A program made the position numbers and the translations under genes. From Acidobacteriaceae bacterium (GTDB lineage: Bacteria > Acidobacteriota > Terriglobia > Terriglobales > Acidobacteriaceae), in assembly GCA_003170825.1 (NCBI GenBank), contig PMYL01000035.1, positions 1 through 37,053 of the forward strand: a stretch of DNA of 37,053 bases, read 5' to 3'. Position 1 is the stretch's first letter. Every line of letters starts with the position of its first letter. Shown here one piece after another: positions 32,436-37,053 of the stretch. The notes under the pieces were generated by a model that saw only the letters and a list, made by a program, of their open reading frames with translations, searched no databases and had not been told where the DNA came from.

Positions 32436-33479
32436 TTACTCGGTAGAGTCGATTCGGGAGAGCCATAAGGCTTTTGCCGGGTCGGGAAGAAAGCTGGCGC
32501 GGATGGAGTTGGCGGCCAGTTGACGCAGTTCCTCGCGGGTAAAACCCTGCTCGGTGTGGGCCAGCAGGTACTCGTTGGCTATATCGGAGCCGAAGAAGGC
32601 CGGGTCGTCGGAGTTGAGCGTGACCAGGAGGCCGGCATCGAAGTAGCGGCGCAGCGGGTGCCCGGCAAACGAGGGGCAGATGCCGGTGCGGACGTTCGAG
32701 GTGGGGTTCAGCTCGATGGGCGTGGCGCGCGCCTTGAGTTCCTGGATCAGGTAGAAGTCCTTGGCGGCCGAGACGGCGTGGCCGATACGCTCCGAGCCGA
32801 TGGAGAGCGCTTCGCGAATGGCCTCGGGGCCGGTGGTTTCGCCGGCGTGGTTGGTGAGGCGCAGGCCGGCTTGCGCTGCCTCGGCAAAGAGGGCGCGGAA
32901 AGGCTCGGAGCCGGCCCGCCGCTCGTCGCCGCCCAAGCCGATGCCGACAATGGAAGGGAACTGCGGCCGGAGTTCGGCGGCCTTGCGGAAGACTCGCTCG
33001 GCCTCGGCGACGGTGAAGTGGCGGACGGCGTCGAAGATCCAGTAGAGCGAGATCCCCAACTCGCGTTGGCCGCGCTCGCGGGCTCGTTCGAGGCCGGCGA
33101 AGATGGGCTCGAAGGCGGCGGGGTCGTGGTCGCGCCAGCGGTAGATGACGCCGGCAGCGATAAAGACCTCGGCGTGGACCACGCCTTGCGCGGCGAGATG
33201 CTCGATCATGCGCCAGGCGGCCAGCTCGTAGTCTTCGGGGCCGATCAGGCAGTTGGTCACGGCCTTGAAGGCATCGAGGAAGCCGGTGAAGTTTGTGAAT
33301 CGGTAGAGTGCCTCGGCCTCGGGCAGCGTAAGAGGGTGTGTCCGCCCCACCACGGCGGGCAGGCGCGGCGGATGGCGGGCGCTCAGCTCCACCAGAGTAG
33401 AAGGCAGGATGGTGCCTTCAAGATGCAGATGCAACTCGGCCTTGGGGAGGCGGCGGATGAAGGCTTCGATTTCCGACAT
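32436..33479 (-). CDS. Adenosine deaminase family protein (adenosine or aminofutalosine deaminase)
   Basis: 347 residues. Zinc-dependent amidohydrolase fold with all family motifs: ELHLHLEG (H17, H19), LTNHAGETTGPEAI (the HAGE motif with the catalytic Glu), GSERIGHAVSA, and TLNSDDPAFFG (second metal/catalytic Asp pair). The family includes Add (adenosine to inosine), adenine deaminase and aminodeoxyfutalosine deaminase of the futalosine menaquinone pathway. Acidobacteria often use the latter pathway, so the substrate cannot be fixed from motifs alone. Start ATG 33479: a TAAACT hexamer lies 6 nt upstream and there is no ribosome site, suggesting a leaderless message. Ends 82 bp before the small membrane protein gene. 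Confidence 0.9.
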   Translation of the reverse strand: MSEIEAFIRRLPKAELHLHLEGTILPSTLVELSARHPPRLPAVVGRTHPLTLPEAEALYRFTNFTGFLDAFKAVTNCLIGPEDYELAAWRMIEHLAAQGVVHAEVFIAAGVIYRWRDHDPAAFEPIFAGLERARERGQRELGISLYWIFDAVRHFTVAEAERVFRKAAELRPQFPSIVGIGLGGDERRAGSEPFRALFAEAAQAGLRLTNHAGETTGPEAIREALSIGSERIGHAVSAAKDFYLIQELKARATPIELNPTSNVRTGICPSFAGHPLRRYFDAGLLVTLNSDDPAFFGSDIANEYLLAHTEQGFTREELRQLAANSIRASFLPDPAKALWLSRIDSTE

Positions 33480-33485
33480 AGATTG

Positions 33486-33491
33486 AGTTTA
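33486..33491 (-). promoter_or_regulatory. -10 element abutting the deaminase start
   Basis: Minus-strand TAAACT with 6 nt to ATG 33479; no Shine-Dalgarno between. Confidence 0.4.
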
Positions 33492-33524
33492 ATGTGCGCG
33501 ATTCGCCGGCCGTCTTTCCCGTTT

Positions 33525-33538
33525 GACCTATTTAAGTC
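33525..33538. repeat. Imperfect copy of the vapB operator palindrome
   Basis: GACCTATTTAAGTC is one base from the perfect palindrome GACTTATTTAAGTC at 34362-34375. With flanks (TTTGAC.TATTTAAGTC.CT) the two 20-mers differ at only two positions and have the same orientation. In the 250-bp gap 33480-33729 I see no intact gene, only short frames (ATG 33552, and a minus-strand frame ending at 33537) that could be remnants. Confidence 0.5.
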
Positions 33539-33729
33539 ACTGAATCAGCGAATGCTCCAGAACCTCGCGGTCCCCATCCAGGTCAATGCGTGGTCTTGCG
33601 ATTCGGATTGAATCGAGAAGGACTCCAGGCGAAATGGGCGTTTTCCAGAATTCATCTGAGGCTCGATGTAGGCCGGCGGCAAAGGTGTTAAGTGCTTTGT
33701 TTCGGCGGGGCGAAGCGGGTGTTATTGAC

Positions 33730-34149
33730 CTAATCCTTTTCTTTTGCCGGGGTTGCGGCAAAAGTTGGGGAGGGGTGGGGGTCCGGCGACGGGCGAGGCT
33801 CGGTCCGGGTCTGGGTTTTGGACTCCTTCGGCACGCTTGCGAGGGCGACCTGGGCGGCGTAGAGGAGCTTGCTGCCGTTTTCCGGTTTGATGGCGCCGAG
33901 GAGCATGCCGTAGCCGGCGCAAGCGATGAAGTCGCAGATATTTTGATAGCCGGAGAGCGGGGGCATGGCCAAGCGAAAGGCTTTGGCGGCACAGCGCTCG
34001 GCGGTGTACACGTTATTGGTTTGCTTCATGGTCGCCGCGTGAATCTTTCGCCAGACCTCGGTGCAAAAGGCGATGGCGGGGTTTTTGAGGGAGGGGTAGA
34101 AGGCCGCTTCCATGCTCTCGGCGGTGGCGGGTTGGATGGCTTCGATCAT
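33730..34149 (-). CDS. Hypothetical protein of an acidobacterial type
   Basis: 139 residues. The first 100 look folded and conserved (MEAAFYPSLKNPAIAFCTEVW, quoted in part; FRLAMPPLSGYQNICDFIACAGYGML; PENGSKLLYAAQVAL); the last 40 are Pro/Thr/Lys-rich. ATG 34149 has GGAG 7 nt upstream. The sequence looks like a family seen repeatedly in acidobacterial genomes in accessory regions (memory only); function unknown. It lies between two near-identical 20-bp palindromic repeats and next to the toxin-antitoxin pair, transcribed in the opposite direction. Confidence 0.65.
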   Translation of the reverse strand: MIEAIQPATAESMEAAFYPSLKNPAIAFCTEVWRKIHAATMKQTNNVYTAERCAAKAFRLAMPPLSGYQNICDFIACAGYGMLLGAIKPENGSKLLYAAQVALASVPKESKTQTRTEPRPSPDPHPSPTFAATPAKEKD

Positions 34150-34228
34150 GGGGGTTCTCCGGGAAGGGTTTGACCTTCACGTTTCGATTGTGCGCCGGAG
34201 GGGGGTAAATATGTGCAAACTGGTCACG

Positions 34229-34341
34229 CGGGTTTGTGCCCCATTTGATCCAGGACGCTACGGCGTATTTCAGGATCAATCTACTCTTGCGAGGATTTCA
34301 TGCGATCACAGGTCTCAAAAGCGTGAACTGGGGCACCCGGC
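34229..34341. repeat. REP-like inverted unit upstream of vapBC
   Basis: CGGGTTTGTGCCCCA at 34229-34243 faces TGGGGCACCCGGC at 34329-34341, about 85 bp apart. The right arm recurs exactly (13 bp) after vapC. This looks like a decayed copy of the palindromic element at 35147-35188. Confidence 0.45.
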
Positions 34342-34359
34342 AACAATCCATTCGGCGAT

Positions 34360-34389
34360 TTGACTTATTTAAGTCGCTCAGCCCACAAT
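34360..34389 (+). promoter_or_regulatory. vapBC promoter with palindromic operator
   Basis: TTGACT (34360-34365), 18-nt spacer, CACAAT (34384-34389), then 5 nt to ATG 34395. The perfect palindrome GACTTA-TT-TAAGTC (34362-34375) overlaps the -35 box, the expected place for autorepression by a ribbon-helix-helix antitoxin. Confidence 0.6.
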
Positions 34390-34394
34390 AAGGC

Positions 34395-34646
34395 ATGGAG
34401 CAAAACGCCGTCCGCACATCCATCGACCTTCCGCGAGAGCTGCACCGCCGGCTGCACGAGGCAGCCGCGCGCAAGGGCTGCTCCGCGCGCAAGCTGATGC
34501 TGGCCGGGATCGAGCATGCCGTCGAGGAGACCGCGCCAGCCAGGCCGAAGCGGAGGCTCAACCTCGATGAGCCGCTGATTCCACCCGCAGGACGCAAACT
34601 CGGCATGACCAATGAAGAGATCTATGAGCTCATCGAGTTCCCATAA
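34395..34646 (+). CDS. Ribbon-helix-helix antitoxin (VapB-like)
   Basis: 83 residues. The N-terminus is a ribbon-helix-helix DNA-binding unit: strand AVRTSIDLPRELH, helix RRLHEAAARKG, then SARKLMLAGIEHAVEE. The C-terminal tail (LDEPLIPPAGRKLGMTNEEIYELIEF) would wrap the toxin, as is usual in VapBC complexes. It overlaps the toxin gene by 35 nt (or 23 nt from the inner start). It is expected to repress its own promoter via the palindrome at 34362-34375. CopG/AbrB type is ruled out by the strand-helix order; it could equally be named a generic type II antitoxin. Confidence 0.85.
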   Translation: MEQNAVRTSIDLPRELHRRLHEAAARKGCSARKLMLAGIEHAVEETAPARPKRRLNLDEPLIPPAGRKLGMTNEEIYELIEFP

Positions 34647-35097
34647 GCCGTTCCACGATTTCATCCCCGCAGGACTCATCGTTCCGGACATCAACGTCTG
34701 GTTGGCTCTCTCGGCACCCGAGCATCCCCACAATCGAGTAGCGCGGAACTGGTGGCGCCAGCACAACGGATTGATCGCATTTGTTCGTCCGACCCAACTT
34801 GGATTCCTGCGCCTGATCACAACAGCGGCAGCCATGGACGGCAAGCCGTTGAGCATCGATGAAGCCTGGCGTGTCTATGACCGGTTTTATGACGACGACC
34901 GGGTCACATTCAGCTCCGAGCCGGCGGATGTGGACCGGAGGTTCCGCGAAATTGCGGTTGGCTCAGCTGCATCGCCCAAGGTGTGGGCCGATGCCTGGCT
35001 GCTGGCCGTTGCGGAAGCGGCAGGCGGCGTGCTGATTACATTCGACAAGGCGCTTGCGGCACGCGGAGCACATTGCCTGCTGGCGAAAAGAGGGTGA
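34612..35097 (+). CDS. vapC: VapC-type PIN-domain ribonuclease toxin
   Basis: 161 residues from ATG 34612; ATG 34624 is an alternative with GAAGAGA just upstream. The PIN catalytic acids are present: D26 in IVPDINVWLAL, E84 in SIDEAWRVYDRF, D127 in VWADAWLLAVAEAAGG and D145 in LITFDKAL. Mg-dependent endoribonucleases of this family cut tRNA or rRNA and are held inactive by VapB. The segment PEHPHNRVARNWW is typical of the VapC branch with PDxNVW. Target RNA unknown. Translation is probably coupled to the antitoxin through the overlap. The pair is bracketed by 13-bp direct repeats (34329-34341, 35176-35188). Confidence 0.9.
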   Translation: MKRSMSSSSSHKPFHDFIPAGLIVPDINVWLALSAPEHPHNRVARNWWRQHNGLIAFVRPTQLGFLRLITTAAAMDGKPLSIDEAWRVYDRFYDDDRVTFSSEPADVDRRFREIAVGSAASPKVWADAWLLAVAEAAGGVLITFDKALAARGAHCLLAKRG

Positions 35098-35146
35098 GGC
35101 GGCGGTCGTGCCCTGGTATAGAGCGGCGGGTTGGGGTTCGTGGATT

Positions 35147-35188
35147 CCCACCCTTTCACAAAGAGCGTGAAAGGATGGGGCACCCGGC
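35147..35188. repeat. REP-like palindrome between vapC and the NACHT gene
   Basis: CCCACCCTTTCAC (35147-35159) and GTGAAAGGATGGG (35167-35179) form a 13-bp stem with one mismatch and a 7-nt loop, followed by GCACCCGGC. The TGGGGCACCCGGC part (35176-35188) is an exact direct repeat of 34329-34341. It may end vapC transcription, but there is no U-run. AT-rich DNA begins right after it. Confidence 0.55.
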
Positions 35189-35194
35189 TGTAGA

Positions 35195-36970
35195 ATGATG
35201 AAGTATATGGGAGATCCAAGTTTCAACATCGATCTAGGTGACAGTCTACCTTATTTGGAGCAGCGTTTTCTCCAAATATTTGGAAAAGACCAGGCTACAC
35301 AAGAAGCCTGTGAGTGGTTCAAGGCTCTCCAGAATACAGCGGTGATACAGACCTCGCACGTTCATTGCATTGGTGCGCTCCGTCCGCTTCCGTTTGATAA
35401 GGTCTACCAACCCACTCGACTCACGTATAAACGATCTCATTCGTCTAGCGCCGAATCATTCGCCTATGAGAATAGGATCAGTCGTTCTATTGTTGCTGAA
35501 AAAATGCAGATTGAAGTTTCAATTACAGTTGATGAACTCTTGTCGTCACATGAAGATGTAATTATCTATGCTGGACCCGGTTGGGGAAAAACTACATTCC
35601 TTCACCACATCTATAGACGATTTACTAAGAACGCAATAGTTCTGCCTGTCTTGATTACTCTTAGAAGAGAGACTGCGGTCGAAGACTTGAGGCGATTCGT
35701 CGAGACAGCCTCCAAAATCCAAAAAAGACAGCACATATCCAGAATTCTGCTCTTAGTTGATGGGTACGATGAGTTACAGATTCAACAACGAAGATCAGTA
35801 TCAGAATCGTTACTTAGATATCAAGCCATTGGGATTGGAAACTTTATTCTTAGCTGCCGAGACTACTATCCTGTATATGATATTGGAGCAACAGAAGTTC
35901 GGATTGATAGATTTAGCAAAGATGACAAGTACAGGTTCGCCGCCGCATTTCTTCTCGCTTTCGGATCAACGCTCGACCCAACTAAGATCGTAGACGAGCT
36001 TGAGGACAGAGGTCTTTCCGATTTCCTGTCGCATCCATTACTCCTATCACTTGCATGCATCCTTAAGACAAGCACTTCGAGCTTGCAGGCTAGGAGTGTT
36101 ATCAGACTCCTGGAACGTGCTCTTGAATTATTGTGCTATCAATGGGATGAGAAGAAAGGTATTGATCGAGAGTGCTTCACTCCACTTGACGGTAAGGATC
36201 GACTCAAAGTACTACGGAAAATCGCCTATGTTGCCAGGTCAGAATATATAAAAGAGATTTCAGCAGAGACGCTGGCACGAAAACAGCTTGATCTTTTGAC
36301 ATTCGACAAACTTGATCCGAAAAGGGTACTAACAGAGATCGCTCAATTTTATGGGATACTTATCCCCACAGAAGATGGATGGGAGTTCGCACATAGAACC
36401 TTGCATGACTTTCTGGCCGCCCAATATTGGGTTGAATCTGGGGAGTTCGCCAAAGTGCGTAAATATCAATGGAACTCTCGTACTGCATATGCCGCATGCC
36501 TGATGGAGAATGCGACTGATGTACTTGAAGCTGCATTACGCGACCCAGATGGGATGCCTACTGTTGCAGAAATTCTAAGTAATTTTGCATCGTTTGATAT
36601 GCATCGAATAAAGGCGGCTATTATCGCATATTTTACTGAATCAAGTGATCGATTTTACGTATACAAATCAGATGATACGAAGATTGAAGGTGGTTTATGT
36701 AGTGATTTCGTTCGCCTATCTAACAATAGATTCTTGGATTATTTGGTTGAAACCAGCACTTCAAAGAGGGATAAATTAACTGACCTTATAATTGGATATT
36801 GTCTTTTGGAGCTTCGTCTTCGTGGAGCTAAACTTGATTTCCAAACATACGAAAAGGCGTTTGGATTATTCAAATCGCACAGTTTCATGTTCTACATTTC
36901 TGGGATGGGAAATGTTTCACTTGGTCAATTAAACCCGGCCCCTTTACCGCGATTACTTGCAGCATCATGA
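35195..36970 (+). CDS. NACHT-domain NTPase, candidate single-gene antiphage (NLR-like) protein
   Basis: 591 residues, cytoplasmic. N-terminal region 1-120 is unassigned, without nuclease or TIR motifs. The NACHT ATPase core runs about 120-300: Walker A AGPGWGKTT (126-134), Walker B ILLLVDGYDEL (184-194), sensor-like SCRDYYP (220-226), and SHPLLLSLACI with P281 of the winged-helix/arm region. FAHRTLHDFLAAQYW (398-412) is the motif that ends many NACHT modules (FxHxTFxEFLAA). The C-terminal 180 residues show no repeats I can identify. It is strongly AT-rich (three sampled 60-base lines held 22, 22 and 32 G+C) against about 38-40 in its neighbours, with many ATA, AGA and TTA codons. Alternative starts: ATG 35198 and 35207; no good ribosome site. 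The bacterial NACHT proteins tested so far act as phage-defence ATPases; function here is inference. Confidence 0.85.
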   Translation: MMKYMGDPSFNIDLGDSLPYLEQRFLQIFGKDQATQEACEWFKALQNTAVIQTSHVHCIGALRPLPFDKVYQPTRLTYKRSHSSSAESFAYENRISRSIVAEKMQIEVSITVDELLSSHEDVIIYAGPGWGKTTFLHHIYRRFTKNAIVLPVLITLRRETAVEDLRRFVETASKIQKRQHISRILLLVDGYDELQIQQRRSVSESLLRYQAIGIGNFILSCRDYYPVYDIGATEVRIDRFSKDDKYRFAAAFLLAFGSTLDPTKIVDELEDRGLSDFLSHPLLLSLACILKTSTSSLQARSVIRLLERALELLCYQWDEKKGIDRECFTPLDGKDRLKVLRKIAYVARSEYIKEISAETLARKQLDLLTFDKLDPKRVLTEIAQFYGILIPTEDGWEFAHRTLHDFLAAQYWVESGEFAKVRKYQWNSRTAYAACLMENATDVLEAALRDPDGMPTVAEILSNFASFDMHRIKAAIIAYFTESSDRFYVYKSDDTKIEGGLCSDFVRLSNNRFLDYLVETSTSKRDKLTDLIIGYCLLELRLRGAKLDFQTYEKAFGLFKSHSFMFYISGMGNVSLGQLNPAPLPRLLAAS

Positions 36971-37053
36971 ATAGGCGACTCCATTTTTTGTAAAGATTTG
37001 AGAAGCAGAATATCCTATCATTAAATCGCATTTAATTTAAGTTGGAATGTACA

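Noticed and set aside
1..37053. CRISPR arrays, insertion sequences, rRNA genes and prophage genes
   Set aside because: No regularly spaced repeats, transposases, rRNA segments or phage structural genes were found.

Overview
The window is high-GC bacterial chromosome (roughly 60-65% G+C by eye) up to about 35.19 kb, where it changes abruptly to AT-rich DNA. Gene content, protein types and intergenic repeats suggest an Acidobacteriota genome, probably class Terriglobia (Acidobacteriaceae-like). That placement rests on general familiarity with such genomes, not on a search.

Layout. 1-9.5 kb: 5' part of a MurJ-type lipid II flippase gene (-), a GAF-EAL cyclic-di-GMP phosphodiesterase (+), a ribbon-helix-helix protein (+), an RlmI-type rRNA methyltransferase (-), a bifunctional Rel (p)ppGpp synthetase/hydrolase (+), a Crp/Fnr-family regulator (+) and a MerR-like/TPR fusion (-). 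9.8-15.3 kb: tRNA-Thr(CGT), a DUF2007-like zinc-ribbon protein, a DUF6599-like exported protein, and a GNAT-trmFO-membrane protein operon. 15.7-23.7 kb: a secreted TPR protein, moeA, a GH30 glycosidase, bcp-mpg, a fatty acid desaturase with an elaborate upstream region, a tiny membrane ORF and an unknown protein. 23.7-26.7 kb: pyrR-pyrB-pyrC with a long RNA hairpin between pyrR and pyrB. 26.8-32.4 kb: mutL, a basic-tailed protein, cmk, a zinc-ribbon membrane protein, and a separate small membrane protein. 32.4-33.5 kb: adenosine/aminofutalosine deaminase. 33.5 kb to the end: an accessory region with a hypothetical gene, a vapBC-type toxin-antitoxin pair, REP-like palindromes and an AT-rich NACHT-NTPase gene.

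How the genes fit together. Most are housekeeping: pyrimidine synthesis and its regulator, tRNA/rRNA modification, molybdopterin, mismatch repair, alkylation repair, peroxide defence and stringent response. Several operons are tightly coupled (GTGA or ATGA overlaps at GNAT/trmFO, pyrB/pyrC and basic-tail protein/cmk). At least nine genes carry a TANNNT or similar -10 hexamer only 5-8 nt before the start codon, which suggests leaderless transcripts are common here.

The most interesting part is the right end. A 591-residue single-gene NACHT ATPase of foreign composition (Walker A GPGWGKTT, Walker B LLLVDGYDEL, and a FAHRTLHDFLAAQYW motif) lies directly after vapBC, which is itself bracketed by 13-bp direct repeats. 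A perfect palindrome over the vapB -35 box has a near-copy about 840 bp upstream. This looks like the edge of a defence island continuing beyond the window. Functions are inferred from motifs read by eye; no database search was done.
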